Shown: one piece after another, positions 23,525 through 36,236 of the stretch
How the letters are laid out: every line of letters begins with the position of its first letter
Position numbering within the stretch: position 1 is the first letter of the stretch
From: Chiua virens
Taxonomy: Eukaryota; Basidiomycota; Agaricomycetes; Boletales; Boletaceae
Direction of reading: 5' to 3'
Length of the DNA: 64,000 nucleotides
Assembly: GCA_019787685.1 (NCBI GenBank)
Contig: JAHNUO010000012.1
Span: 62,001-126,000, forward strand
Translations under genes and position numbers: made by a program
Notes under the pieces: generated by a model
What the model saw: only the letters and a program-made list of their open reading frames with translations
The model's database searches: none
Told to the model about the DNA's origin: nothing

Positions 23525-23607
23525 GGCCTTGTAGTCTAGAGGTACGATACTTGCTTTGGGCGGTGTCGCGATTGCAAGTGGCCTGGGTTCGATTCCCAGC
23601 AAGGCCC
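23525..23607 (+). tRNA. tRNA-Pro(UGG) with a 12-nt intron
   Basis: A perfect 7-bp acceptor stem pairs 'GGCCTTG' (23525-23531) with 'CAAGGCC' (23600-23606), followed by discriminator C. The T arm is 'CTGGGTTCGATTCCCAG', a perfect 5-bp stem with the usual loop. The anticodon stem 'CTTGC'/'GCAAG' encloses 19 nt instead of 7. Reading TT-TGG-G places anticodon UGG at positions 34-36 and a 12-nt intron directly after position 37, the normal site for eukaryotic tRNA introns. The B-box 'GGTTCGATTCC' is canonical. It is translated by nothing; antisense open frames across it are shadows. Confidence 0.93.
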
Positions 23608-24970
23608 TGCTTCCGTTTTTCCTCCGCGGTTCTAGCGTAAGTATCAAGCTACTTCTAATGACCTTCTGCTTCGTGTGATTCTGATGGGGGTCCCGTCCTC
23701 CGCCGTTGTCCACTCAATCGTTGTATTTATCTCGGAATCTATTCAAACGAATGAGACAACTTGGATACATCCCTTGAATTCTAGTTTTTGGATGAGACAC
23801 ACCGATCATGTGAACGATATCGTGGGACTCTCGCCTTTCTCCGCTTACATAAGGCCAACAAGTTCGTATGGATGAATGGACAGCCGAAATAGACCATGTA
23901 GGCCAGCGGATGAACATACTTGTTCTCGTCCGCACAGGATTCAGACTCGGATGAGCAATCGAGGAACAACAGCCGGGCTCCGTGACTCGTATGTTTTTTT
24001 TTGTTACGTCCATGAGGGTGTTCACAATCCCCCCCCAAAACGATTCGAGATGATCCGACTCGTGCAAGACTGCGTCGGGGTCTCAGTCAGCAAGTCTATA
24101 ATGGGGCACAGTGGGAGACTCGCCCGAGATACATACTAGGCGATGTGATTGGTATATGATGGAAGTTGATATCATGGGGTCATATGCGTGTCCTGTGTAA
24201 CGGAGTGGCAGGGAAAAAGGTGAGTTGATTGCCCACATATCTTTACTAGTATACGCCGCATCCAAGTCAGGATCGTGACTTGGAGGGGTTTCCGGGCGGC
24301 GTATCGATGTATGTCCCCCAATAGGCACTCGTCCTGCAATTAATGAACGGTGTGTGACAGGCTATGCTATAGCTGAAACGGGTGGAACTTGTACAATAAT
24401 TTACTTGGCACACGTTGGAATAATGGTTCTTCAAATCACTAGTACTTGTTCTCCTGATACTGACATGTGAAGCAGTTGTTCCGAGTCCGGGAACATGGGT
24501 TAGGCGGTGATGTGAGACTTTACGAGAAACTTGGGGATGTGTCGCTTTCGGTACAATTTGCGAAGAGCCATCAGAGTGGTTGCGAATCAGTCTTGGAAAA
24601 TGTGGATAAGTTGCTGTCATGCAATGCGTGATAGTATCTCCATTAGACCCAGACGCAGCAGAAACGAGATCCACAATATTAAATCATATATATATGCACC
24701 GCCAACTAGCAGTTACAGTTACAATCTAAGTATCAGATGAGCTTGAATGACCAGTATTCTTTCGAACCCGCACGCCACCGTTGAACGATGTCTACTTCGA
24801 TGAGCTCCGACATCACGCGTCACGATCGGGATCTCATATAGGCGAGCCTTCTTTATTATTATTGGTTGAGGGCGTGGGACGCATCTCGACCACGCAGCTC
24901 ATTCAGAAATAATATGGTCATATCATAAGCCCCATGATCACTTTCTGCTGATTACTATATCGCGGGTCTC
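23608..24970. other. Intergenic, no gene recognised
   Basis: Open frames up to 135 codons on the minus strand (24267-24674) show no family features or plausible splice chain. No repeat or tRNA beyond the one at 23525. Confidence 0.4.
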
Positions 24971-24975
24971 CGATC

Positions 24976-24983
24976 ATATATAT
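24976..24983 (+). promoter_or_regulatory. TATA-like element upstream of ALDH
   Basis: An 'atatatat' run lies 55-62 bases upstream of the aldehyde dehydrogenase ATG. It is followed by a pyrimidine-rich tract (about 24990-25035), a common promoter layout in highly expressed fungal genes. Placement is by eye. Confidence 0.5.
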
Positions 24984-25037
24984 GTGTACCCCTCTTTCTC
25001 CCCCACCCCTCTTTTCCTTACCCATCTCCAGTCCATC

Positions 25038-27005
25038 ATGCCTGCCGTCTTCACTCACGAATTCAACACTCCCGTTTTCAAGGGCAAGGTCTCCTACTAG
25101 CACTGGTATTTACGTCAACGGTCAATTCGTCGACGGTTCAGACCACACAACTATCGAGTAAGATGAGAACCTCTATGACATGTTCCTGATGTTTGATGAT
25201 ATCTGACGCATCTTTACAGCGTCATCAACCCAAGTGAGCATTGAATTCCGCATTTCCTAACCTTCCCTGATCAACCTCGTTTACCAGCAAACGGAAAGGT
25301 TACCACTACCGTCTCCGAAGCTACTGCCAAGGATGTCGACATTGCCGTCGCAGCCGCTCAGAAGGCTTTCGACACCGTGTGGGGCTTAAATACTCCTGGT
25401 CTTCAACGTAGCGTCCTTCTTGGAAAGCTTGCCACATTGCTAGAAGAACACGCGGATGAGCTTGCCGCTCTTGAGGCGCTCGACAACGGTGCTGTCACTG
25501 CATATATGCACGCCGACGCTAGTGCTTATCTAGAATGTGTCCTGCAGGTAAAACGTTTAGCTGGGCCAGGAACGCCGACGTGGCAGGTGCCATTGACACC
25601 ATACGCTACTACGCTGGTTGGGCAGACAAGATTTCCGGTCAGGTACAAGAGGTAGGGTTCTCAACGAGCGCTTCTGCGCTTTGAGGTGTCTTCATGGAAT
25701 TCTCTTAGACAACCGAAGCAAAATTGACCTACTCTCGCCACGAGCCTATTGGTGTCGTCGGTCAAATCATTCCTTGGAACTTCCCTCGTCAGTAGAGAAT
25801 TCACATTTACCAAGTACAAGTTGTCGCTGATTTTTGGATGTAGTGCTCATGTTGGCCTGGAAACTCGGTCCCGCTCTGGCAACTGGAAACACGATAATTC
25901 TCAAGCCTTCTGAGTTCACGCCTCTGACTGCAATTCGCGTGTGTCACTTGATTAACGAGGCCGGTTTCCCTCCTGGCGTCGTCAATGTTCTTACTGGTTA
26001 CGGCAACACTGTCGGCCATGCTATCTCTCACCACATGAAGATCGAAAAAATTGCTTTTACCGGATCTACGCTTGTGGGTCGCAAGGTCTTGGAGGCATCT
26101 GCAAAGAGCAACCTGAAGAACGTGACCTTGGAGTTAGGTGGAAAGAGTCCCAACATCATTTTCGACGATGCGGATTTGGAACAGGCCGTAAACTGGGCCG
26201 CATTTGGAATCTTGTTCGTCTTCCTTTCGTACTGTATTGGACTTGACTGAAACTTAGGGCTGACGTCATCCGCAGTTGGAACCATGGTCAAACATGCTGC
26301 GCTGGCTCACGTATCTTCGTTCAGGAGGGCATCTATGACAAGTTCCTTGCAGGATTCATTCAGAAAGCTCGGTCGTTGAACGTCGGGGACCCATTCCACC
26401 CTGAGACCTTCCAAGGTCCTCAAGTGTCCAATATCCAATTCGACGTCAGTGGTTGCACACCGCTTACTTCTTCCCTCCCATATCTCATGGATCAATCTTC
26501 CACAGCGTATCATGGGTTACATCCAGGCCGGCAAAGAGGCTGGTGCCAAAGTCGAGGTTGGCGGTGAACGTCAAGGCACTGAAGGCTACTTCATCAAGCC
26601 CACCATTTTCACCAACACTTCCCCGGACATGAAGATCGTCCAAGAAGAGATCTTTGGTCCCGTGGGTGTTGTTATCAAATTCAAAGACGACGAGGACGTT
26701 ATCAGACAAGCCAACGACACGTTCTACGGTCTGGCTGCAGCCGTATTCACGCAGAACTTGAACCGGGCAATCAAGACGGCCCACCGGCTCCACGCAGGCA
26801 CGGCGTGGGTCAACTGTACTAATAATCTGAACGTGCAGGTGCCATTCGGTGGGTACAAGCAGAGTGGTATCGGAAGGGAACTGGGCGAGTATGCCTTGGC
26901 CAAGTGCGTTTTGAATGCCCACACCCTGCATTGGTCAGCTAATAGACGTACCTTAGTTACACCAGCGTCAAGGCCGTGCATATCAACCTCGACCAGAAGA
27001 TGTAA
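25038..27005 (+). CDS. NAD(P)+ aldehyde dehydrogenase (exon 1 broken as read)
   Basis: Oxidises aldehydes to acids. About nine exons give a nearly full-length ALDH: '[19 protein letters not shown]', 'ALDNGKTFSWA', '[13 protein letters not shown]', '[17 protein letters not shown]', '[13 protein letters not shown]', the Rossmann motif 'FTGSTLVG', the catalytic-Glu segment '[19 protein letters not shown]', the nucleophile segment '[18 protein letters not shown]', 'EEIFGPV', '[18 protein letters not shown]', and a final exon ending 'NLDQKM'. As read, exon 1 hits TAG at 25098-25100 because one extra base precedes '[13 protein letters not shown]'; removing the shift would restore homology. It is either a recent null allele or a base-calling error. 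The intron at 26206-26275 is placed so that 'FGIF' joins 'WNHGQ'. Confidence 0.9.
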
Positions 27006-29580
27006 CACGAACTTGAAAAATAGCAGGAGGCGAGAAATCTTTCGAAGACGTGTACACTTTCACACCGACTTTCTTGTTGCAACAATGTACTGTACTCCAA
27101 CCATCACATCACTGGACAATGGTGTCAAAAAACTTTGTACAAGATAAACGATTCAAATCCTAGTACCTGTACTTGCGCGTCGTGGAGTGCCAGGGGGGCG
27201 TGAACGCAGGAAGAGGTCAAGTTCGGACTCTGACTGAATGGTCGTGGTTGAAATTTGAAACGCGGGAAAAAAATATGATGCGCTTTTCGCTAGTAGATTT
27301 TCTCGCTATCTGCGACTGGCACACCGGAATTACTATTCTTGAGGCATTCAAGCTGATGATGATGATTACGGACCAGTGTTTTGGTGATCCTCAATGAAGT
27401 TCCGGTGGGAGAAAAGGTTCAAGGTGGTCGATTCCACAGTTCGAATCGCTACTATATAATATTCACTGGCATGGCCATTTCTGATACGTGCTGAGCAAAA
27501 GAGGTACTAAGGACAGTCTGTCTGCCAGACGCTGAAATCTACAGAACAATGCGCGTCGTTTGGGATTCTTCAGCCTTCCTTAAGCAACTGGCACGCCCGA
27601 ATCGACGAGAGCGATGGTGAAACTAAGGCAAGGTGAAGGGCATCCACTACAGGTGCCGACGCTATGCCCGGATATGGTCGCAGAATCCTTGCACGAGCAC
27701 CCGCTAGCTGCTTTGTTGCATTTATTCTCCTTTGAACAGACACATCTTGTTTCGCACTGGGGACATTTGCCTTGAGGAATGCCCTGTATAATGTTGAAAT
27801 GGTGTAGATACCTGCTCAGAGAAGCACGTCCCTACTATTCGAGCGTTACTCACAGGAATGGGTAGCGCAAACGAGACAGGAGACCAGCAAGACTTTTTTT
27901 CTCCTGCACCGCCTTTATCCTGCAATAAATTGTCAATATCTCCATGGTCTCTTCACACGTGCTTTCAAGACTGACATGTACGTGCCATGGCTTTCGGACG
28001 GAACGATCCTCCATTTCTCGTGGGCACTAGTACTGTCCTCGGAGGACTCTAAGGCATAATTTGCCATTTTCCGTCTCGTGGACTGATTGTTGATCGGTTG
28101 AGATGTAGTATTCGTCGTCGATTCCTTCAACATTGGTCAAGGTGAACTACATGCGGTGTCAAGAAAGGGTCAGTATAAGAGACAAAATTCTGGGTGGTCG
28201 CAGCAAAGGGACACGGACAGTTTGCAGAACCCCAGAGACAATACCGATTGCATCGGGGTGACCCTCAGGACACCCGACGGAATATGTCCCAGTTCCAGTT
28301 TGGAATACTGATCGTATAGTTGCCAGAAGGAAGAATTGGAGGCATTCGTCAGGCGTCGCGGTATTGACAGGACTGCCAACGATGGATAACGTGTAACGTG
28401 TAGAGTCTTAGGTGAATGAGCAAACACAATCACAGGTGGAGGTGGAGGTATTTCTACGAGAGAGGTATCACCTTCGGAGCACCGACGCACCGTTACTGGC
28501 TCCACTCATCCCTGCTGACCATCATGTTTCGCTCAAGCACCCAACAAGCTATGCAGTGGGTCATCACTCACCTGAGGATCTTACAGATCACCACCCCGTT
28601 TCCGAATCCGTAGGCTCTGAAATGAAATTCGCAAGACCTCTTCACGGCTTGTGCCACTGAATGCCATCATGTGGGTTGGCCAAAATCGACATCGCTTTCT
28701 CAGCGCCGCACGTTCATGCCCTTGGCAAGAACCGAGCAGTTACAATTTGCAAAACAAGCCCTCTTCAAGTTCCGGCCTCAGTTTATCCGGACACCACCCT
28801 GATGAATTGTTACCCTCTGGAGGCTTAGCAGGACGCTAATTTCATAATATACTTGGTGCTTGAAGCTTGAAGCGCCAATCTGTCTGTCTGTCTTGAGATG
28901 TCGGGATCTGTCGGGATGGCTGTCGGAACACTGCATAACGGGGAACGTTACTAATAAGTACAGACTTACAAATATTCATTCGACAGGATCTTACGCACTG
29001 ACATTCTGATCTTGGCGCCACGCCGCCAATACTAGCCTGAGTCGGCACACATAACGAGTGGCATCGTTCCAGAACGAGACGTGCGTTTACTCCTTTCAGG
29101 ACATGTGCAAACCCCCGCGCTCGTGACAACGCTGGGCAGATTTGTAAAGGTTTGCCTCATGGACGCTGTCAGTGTATCGGCGCGGAACGTTTTCAAGCTC
29201 GATTCCAAGTCGAGATTTCGGGTTTAGTCGGTCAACTTTAGCGCTGCAGCTGAACGATGACACTAAACATCGCCACGTCCGCAGTTTATCCGACGATATG
29301 GAACATTAAAATGCCTAGCCTTCTCGGCGTTCTTGGACTCCAGCAAACATAGTGAGTGGCGAGGCCAGGAGGATTTTAGAACGTTGAGTGATTCGTATCC
29401 AACTTAGGATTTCATCGGAGGTTCCTTACGCCGGGGAGAACGTAGAGCCTCTTTGATCGCAAGGTAGATATGACACCATGAACGTCATGCCCAAGAGAAC
29501 TTGGAGTACACTGGATTTAAAAAAGGCTTAAAAGCTGGTCAGATGATGGCTGACAGGTCTGTGAACCAAGTCTCTTCAGG
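27006..29580. other. 2.6-kb intergenic region
   Basis: No protein family recognised. Open frames of 60-111 codons occur on both strands (for example 28170-28505 minus, 28412-28660 plus) and overlap one another, as expected by chance. No tRNA or clear repeat was seen. Confidence 0.4.
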
Positions 29581-31275
29581 ATGTCCGCCTCTCAGGTGTT
29601 GTATCTCCAACAGATCGCCTTTTGCCAAAGTTAGGTTCATTTTCGCGTATCTTTTTTTCGATCGTCGCAGGTACTGATAATGATTATCGACCCATCAGTT
29701 GCGGGCGCTACAGCATTGTTATATGATTATTGTGAGTTCTGTGATCGTTGGTGTTGTTCATAACCTGATCTTCGTGTTTGTCGATCACCGTAGTGCTCGC
29801 CTTTGGGAACGAGGTAAGATTACACCACACTCTAGGTCGACGAAACGTTACTTAATTCGTTAATCAGGTCGACTTCATCTGGGTATGTGACTAACTTGCA
29901 TCCGTTTACTTTCACTCAGGATCGAAAAGGCTAGAAAATGGAACCTGGTGACGCTTCTATACGCAATCGTACGATATCTTAGTTTTTTCCTGGTGATGTA
30001 AGTCACGAAACATATAAGGGACCCTGTGTGTTGACTAAATTCCAGGGATACCTTTCTTTGTACGGAATATTTCGCGTTATCCGTGAATCCAAGTCTTATG
30101 CAAATGCAGATATGGGTAATATGAGTTGGACTCCGAACGTGAGCTTCATTTCACAGCCTAATGGTTGCAGTGCATCTGATTGACTTCCTTTTTCAGGAGT
30201 AAGGATTTCCACTAGTGTACTCGAAAGAAAATATAACTACGGCCACTCCTCAACCTTTTTCATCTCAGATGTGAGTGTTGTCGTTTTCTATGTAATTCGG
30301 AACGACTGACAGATCGCGGTGACCATCAGGTCTCGTCTGGTACCAACTCCGTATGTGGGGTCCGTATGTCTTTCGGATCGCAATGGACAGTATGTTATCT
30401 CTCTTTCGCCTATCGTGGGGTTGACCCTGTGATCTGATACTATATCCACAGTAATCATGATGAAACGAGTGTATGCTCTGAGCTGTAGTCCAGGTCGCTT
30501 TTTGAACTCGTCTCGATGGGTCGTGGTTGTCATGGCCATCGCCTTCATCGTCAGGTATACTGCGTGCGTCAGTTTGCTAATGCTAGCTATTGGTCCGGGC
30601 AGCGGAATTACCTGTGAGTGCTACTCCCAGAGAATATCCGTACTTAATCATACGCATCCTTTTTACCAGCCATGGAAGCTCACTTCTCAGGCGTCCGCGT
30701 GTGCGGCACTATGATCCCAATGTCTGAATTTGTCATATTCTCGCAATTCCCTACACTCGGGTTCGAAGTCCTGTTATTTATTCTCGCGTTTGGTTACTTC
30801 GTCGCGGATGTATGGGATTCTTGGCGTTCCAAACCATCCAACAGTTGGAAAGTGAATGACATCGTGCAGATTCTGGTCCGGGACAGCACGATCTATTTCG
30901 CTATGTGCGTCTTCCTTCACTGGCGATCCCTTGAATGAATCTGATGGGGTTTTCTCAGTAATGTTGCGGCTACCATTATGGACGTTACTAACTTCATGAT
31001 TCCTGCACCAGTAAGTAAACAACTCGTGCCTTAGTATCACAGCTCACCTGTGCGCGTATGTATAAACAAAATCGACACTACAGTCTGTCTACATAGCAGT
31101 GTCGTTGGCGTTGCAGAGTTTCATTGTATACTGCTTTGCCCCTCGCTTAGTGCTCAATCTGAAGGAACACGAAAATAGGGCCCATATGAGTGGGTTGGGC
31201 GAGGAGCTTAGCGACATACAGTTCATGGAAGGCCCTCTGCAGCAAAGCATACAGTCCCGCGATTGTAATCCCTAG
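29581..31275 (+). CDS. DUF6533-type multi-pass membrane protein
   Basis: Member of a basidiomycete-expanded membrane-protein family of unknown function. The ATG at 29581 ('MSASQ') splices to 'VAGATALLYDY', then small exons give 'LLAFGNEVDFIW', then 'WNLVTLLYAIVRYLSFFLV', the hallmark of the N-terminal DUF6533 domain. Later helices are 'VVVVMAIAFIV', 'GFEVLLFILAFGYFVADVW', and 'VSLALQSFIVYCFAPRLVL', with 'MMKRVYAL' in the usual arginine-rich loop. A short cytosolic tail ends at 31275. Roughly seven membrane segments are expected. Exons between 30050 and 30450 are short and not securely placed. Two decayed relatives of a different membrane family lie at 21.9 and 37.2 kb. Confidence 0.75.
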
Positions 31276-31745
31276 AAAACAGTTGATTAGACTGCTGCTG
31301 GGACATATGCTCAACGATGGAATACGAACTATATACAATCAATGATCGATGGTCAATGGCTCGGGAGTGGAAGAGTATGTGTATAGTCGTAGAGCACATG
31401 TGTGACATGTTTTCTATAGTTACATGAAAGAAAACGCAAGCAATCGCGCAGTGACTGCGGTCGATCTTATTATGATGTGACGATCATGTGGATCGATCAG
31501 AGTCTCGTATGCGGAGATTTCGTCGATTCCCAGATTTCTTTGGAATGTTGCACGATGTTGCTGTACGGACCAAGGTCTGGTGGTAGACCTGGTGTGGGCC
31601 GGGCTCGCTCCTCGGCGATAGGCACGTATGACGTAACACTTCCAATTCGTTGACATATTGACACCGGGTACTCATCTCCTGGGCCACTTCAAAGTCCGTT
31701 GCTGACTAGGACTCGGCGCACTCATCCCACTTGAATACTGCCATC
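31276..31745. other. Intergenic, upstream of the Bre4-like gene
   Basis: Nothing recognised apart from probable 3' and 5' flanks of the neighbouring plus-strand genes. Confidence 0.45.
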
Positions 31746-34700
31746 ATGTCAGGTGTTCTCGAAAAAGATCGCCCGCGTTCGCCTCGCCCGCATCTTCAAG
31801 TCAAGATACATTCAGGGGAATCAGTTACAGCTGCCGCGGTGGGCCCTCCCGACTCCTTGAGCAACACCTTACTGGACAAGGAAACGGGTGGCGACGGCAA
31901 AGATTCAGTCGAAACTTCTGCTGCGGAAAAGATGCCCTTTTGGCGTACCTTGAAGCTTCCGCCCTCGTTACAATGGGTGCCTGCGAATTGCACCTGGTCG
32001 AAATGGAAACCGGTTCTGCGGTCTGCTTTGGCTGCTTGGATCGGCCTTTTGCTTTTTCTCATTCCGACGACATTGAACACGATGGGACAGGTTGAGTTCT
32101 CCATATCCCGGCCTCATTTCCTAATCTGAGTCTATTTTCAGGCATCCTTCTTGATCATCATTGGTAAATCGCTTGCGCTTTCATCAGAGGGAATCATGTC
32201 GAACTGACAAAGTATGATCTAGCATCATTTCTTTCCCCTCCAAGTGATCCTTTCATTGCCGTGCTTCAGCGAGAGCTCGGGATCTTAATATTCGCAGCTT
32301 CTGGATGGGCGTTAGTATGGTTTTTCATCCCGAAATATGTGACCTGACGATCATTTTGATTTTTTCATAGGTGGTCTTGTTTGGGTATCAAGTTAGCATA
32401 TATTGCACGTTCTAACAAGAACCCGATGCCTCTCTCGCAAGTATCATCTCTGGCCAGTACCTTGAAGCAGTGGTAAGTGGGTTCGTGGTTTATCCTCGGA
32501 GCCCACGGTTCATTCGCGGAAATATAGCCCAGCGTCATAATAGCTCTTTTTATGTTCGTCGGATGTTCCGTTTTTTTGTATATCAAATCACGCGTCGGCC
32601 CTGGTCCACTCACCATTGCAATTATCTTTGGATGTCTATGTATTGGTGAGGCCATGATCACCACTTCTACTGATAGTAACTGACAAAGGGAAACAGACAT
32701 TTCTCTGACAACGGCTGTCTTGTTTCCGTACCCCAACTATTTGGTCTGTCTAAAAACCACGTAACTGTATGCGATTGACACAGCTTTAGGTTGGAAAATC
32801 CATTTTGTTGCCGCTAACATTCCATTCCGCCGTTGCCCTCATTCTATCCTTTGGTCTATTCCCGACTTCTGAATCCGCCGTTTTCACTGCCCGTCTACAA
32901 GATGTGTTGTTATCCCTCGCTTACGCCACCAACGAACACCGCCAACATCTACAGAAAGATATCACTGCTCCCGGCTTTTCCACAGCTGCAATCTTTGCAA
33001 CAGTTGCCAAAGCGGAGGGGGCTCTCGCTATGCTTGCATCTGCAGCCCGCTTGCAAAGGCTGGACATTATTTACTCTCGCCTCGCGCCTACAGATTATAT
33101 GCAACTTCATACTTTGACGAGACAGCTCATCGTCCGCGCAGGTGGTATGAATGTATACTACACGCTGATCGACCCGACAAGAGAGAGATTCCCCTTCACA
33201 CCTCTTCCGTCAGCTCCCGCCACGCCAATGTCCTCTTCTCCAGCCCCTTCTCGCCCTCCATCCCCGGGCCACGACCAACCACTTGTTGGTACAGATAATC
33301 ACGGATCTTCAAGTGGCAGGACTAGGAAGCATTCACACCAGCATCAGCATCAGCATCAGCATCAGCATCACCCTCACATTGCTTCGCACGGCAACCACCA
33401 CACAGTGCTACGCAAACGACGACACTCGCTCCACAGGCACTCCACCCATCATTCCACTCACTCGCATAATTCGCTTTTTCATTTGGCATTGTCGCGTGCC
33501 AACAGAACCGAGTCGGCCGTAGGGGTTTTCGAATCTCTCCAATATTGTAACCTTGAAGCAGCGCATATGTCCCATCCAGACTCGCAATCGCACGTTGCAA
33601 GAGCCACCGAGTTACTAGGCGCTAGCTGTCAGGACTTACTAAAAAGCTGTGAACGCGGGCTCCATGGCGCATGCGACTGGCTCGGGGCTGTCAGGAAATA
33701 CTCTTTCAATATTTGGCCGACCCAGGAAGAAAGGCGACGGATTCGCGCAGATAGGATTAAGAAATACGAAGACCTTGCATCGCGAATTGTCGTCTAGTCT
33801 GGATGACTTTGTGAGCAAAAAAAGGTATTGCTCATCATTAAATCAAACTTCACGAACGCTGATGGTCGTCACCTGAAGATTCGCCATTCTTGATCCTTAT
33901 CGAGCCATGCTCGCCGCCGCAGACGACTCGTCTGCAGAACGGGACATCATACCTCATAGACACTTGTTCAACTGCTATGTCTACCAGTATCACTTGATGC
34001 GCTTTGCCACCAGTGTGCAAGATACGGTATGTGACACCATAGCCTAATTTATCTCACAGCTCAATTTTTATCCTAGCTGGGCGAGATAATCCGGCTGGAA
34101 ACCGAGAGAGAGACAGCAAGGATGTGGTTCCCGAGGATTCATCGGTCGAAGTTGTTACATCGGACAACGTGGGAGCCATCCGAGTCTATGGAGAGAGACG
34201 ACGACGAGAATCCTGGTATGTTTCTCTTGTTATCTGCGAAGCTGAAATCTTGATGGGCTCATGGTTGGTTCTTAGATGTGATTCCTGGCTTGGATCCTGC
34301 GTCACAGACGGACCTCGGGGACGCGGTTCGTCGCGATCCTGATGTTTTACCCCCTCGAAATGCACTGGAGAAAACTGTGAACTGGATGTACCATACAGCC
34401 AAGGAGATAGGTAGCGGAAATGTCCTTTTTGCTTTGAAAGCTGGGATACTGACAAGTGAGACTCCGCGGGCCCTGTTGTCCGGAAATTTTATGATGTTAA
34501 CCTGCCTGCAGTCCTTCTGGCGTTGCCGTCCTTCCTCAAATCATCCGGCGGGTATGCTTACAGTAAGTATCTACGACACGTTCACCCCTGCACTGGCTCA
34601 CGATGTCCACAAGAAAACAAATTCGTATGGGCTGTGTAAGTTTGTGTACTCGTGTCGCGAAGCTTCGGGTCTCAACATCAACAGCTTTATGGGCCAGTTT

Positions 34701-36236
34701 ACTCTTTCCCGCTTCCGCGGGGATACTACTTTCGGACTTGTGACGAGGATAGTCAGCACTTTCATCGGAGGAATCATTGGGACGATAATGTGGTTCGTGC
34801 TTGCTTAAACTCACACTTACAGCGCACTCTAGTGACGACATCCAGGTACATATCATCGGGATCAGGCGAAGGAAATCCTTATGGTTTGGCAGCTTTGTGT
34901 TTCGTTTGTTTCCCTTTCTTTTTCTTCATCCGCCTCTATTGGCCTGTATCTCCGATGACCAACCTGATTATATGGGTCACGGCCGCTTTGGTATGTATTG
35001 GCTATCCAGTATTTTTTCGTGGTTGACTGGGAGGACTAGGTTTTCGGGTACTCGTATCAAGATACACACCTCGCTAGCCCTACCTCGCCAGGATACGGTT
35101 TCGACGTCGCTTGGGTGCGTCTTTGTCGAAATACTCAGCAAAATTTCTAATCCAATTGAACAGAAACGATTCCTCCTTGTGACAATTGGCGTTACAGCTG
35201 CTGGGTATTTTTCCTCCCCTCATGTTAATGACTATACTGAGCATTTACAAAGCATTTTCTCGTTTTTGCCTCCGTCGACGACAATTCGACTGTATCAGCG
35301 AAAGACCATGGCAACAACTACCTGCGAGATGGGTGCCATATACTGCTCCGTGATTTCATTTGCAAATACGAAGAAAGAGGGCGAGACAGCTGTAATCGTT
35401 CAGCACATTCTTGCTATCGTAAGCAAATTGAAGAGGTCTTTGGTATTAAAACAAAACGTCGTGTATGAGGTTCGTCCACTGGAAGCTCGCTATTGGGTTT
35501 TATGTACTTATTCCTTGCAGTTTTCGCTCCGGGGTAAATGGCCCGCAGAAAGATATCAACGGATCCTGGAACTACAGGTGTACGGTGTCCCTCCTCATGC
35601 TGTTATGCCATCACTCACAGACTACCGCAGTCAGATATTGAATCTTTTATCTCAATTGACGTCGGTACTAGAACAAATGGAGCCTGCGTGGACACTCGCA
35701 TTCTTGAAACGGACCCGGTTATCAGATGCAGACTTCCAGGGCGACGTGTTGGCCGTTATGTGTATGTGGTTGTCCTTGCTTGACAAGTCTGTTGCGCACA
35801 TCTTTATTAGCTTTGATATCATCCTCCCTTCGAACTGGGAATCCTCTACCTCAAGTTACACCATCCCCGCTTCTCAATCGTTTCATGGAACGTCATCATG
35901 GTCTGAATGTCGTACACGAAGAATCCGAAGAAGACTTTGGTCTGCCCAAAGTATTGACAGAAGAAACCCTCGAGAGTCTGCAATATCTGTACGTCCAAAT
36001 CCCAAATTTTCATCATGCTTTCTGCCCACTCCTGTCACAGAACATTCTCTGTAGGCGTGGCGACCGCGTTCGCCATCGTGATGCGTTTGGATAAGCTGAT
36101 GGTTGCAGTCAAGGAATTGGTTGGAGAGCATTACCATATCCATGGGGTTGGTCTTCCATTATATCATCGCCGGGGACGCGGGGTGGAAATGCGATCCCCT
36201 GTGTCGACGATGATGCCTGGATCGAGTGCGCAATGA
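31746..36236 (+). CDS. Bre4/ArAE-like large membrane transporter (one frameshift as read)
   Basis: Matches the fungal putative ER transporter family (6-TM N-terminal domain plus aromatic-acid-exporter-like second half; yeast Bre4 relatives), normally about 1000 residues. The first TM block starts near 'VLRSALAAWIGLLLFLIP' and continues through 'LTTAVLFPYPNYLVGKSIL'. A long soluble loop carries a His/Ser-rich tract. The second membrane block includes 'GDTTFGLVTRIVSTFIGGI' and 'FVCFPFFFFIRLYWPV'. The C-terminal part reads 'GLPKVLTEETLESLQYL' and 'FAIVMRLDKLMVAVKELVG', ending at 36236. The frame breaks near 33768-33772: reading on gives a stop at 33795, whereas one base fewer joins 'IKKYE' to 'TLHRELSSSLDDF' and then 'AILDPYRAML'. 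It is a pseudogene or an indel error. The split has left it looking like several genes. Confidence 0.82.
33339..33370 (+). repeat. CAGCAT hexanucleotide repeat
   Basis: About five copies of CAGCAT inside the loop of the Bre4-like protein, encoding an alternating His-Gln tract within a larger His/Ser-rich stretch (about 33325-33475). Likely polymorphic between strains. Confidence 0.9.

Noticed and set aside
23330..23713. 128-codon minus-strand open frame
   Set aside because: It runs antisense through the tRNA-Pro gene and has no family resemblance; treated as a shadow.
33649..33876. Separate small gene after the stop at 33797
   Set aside because: Its second half is the continuation of the Bre4-like protein in a shifted frame, so it is explained by the frameshift.
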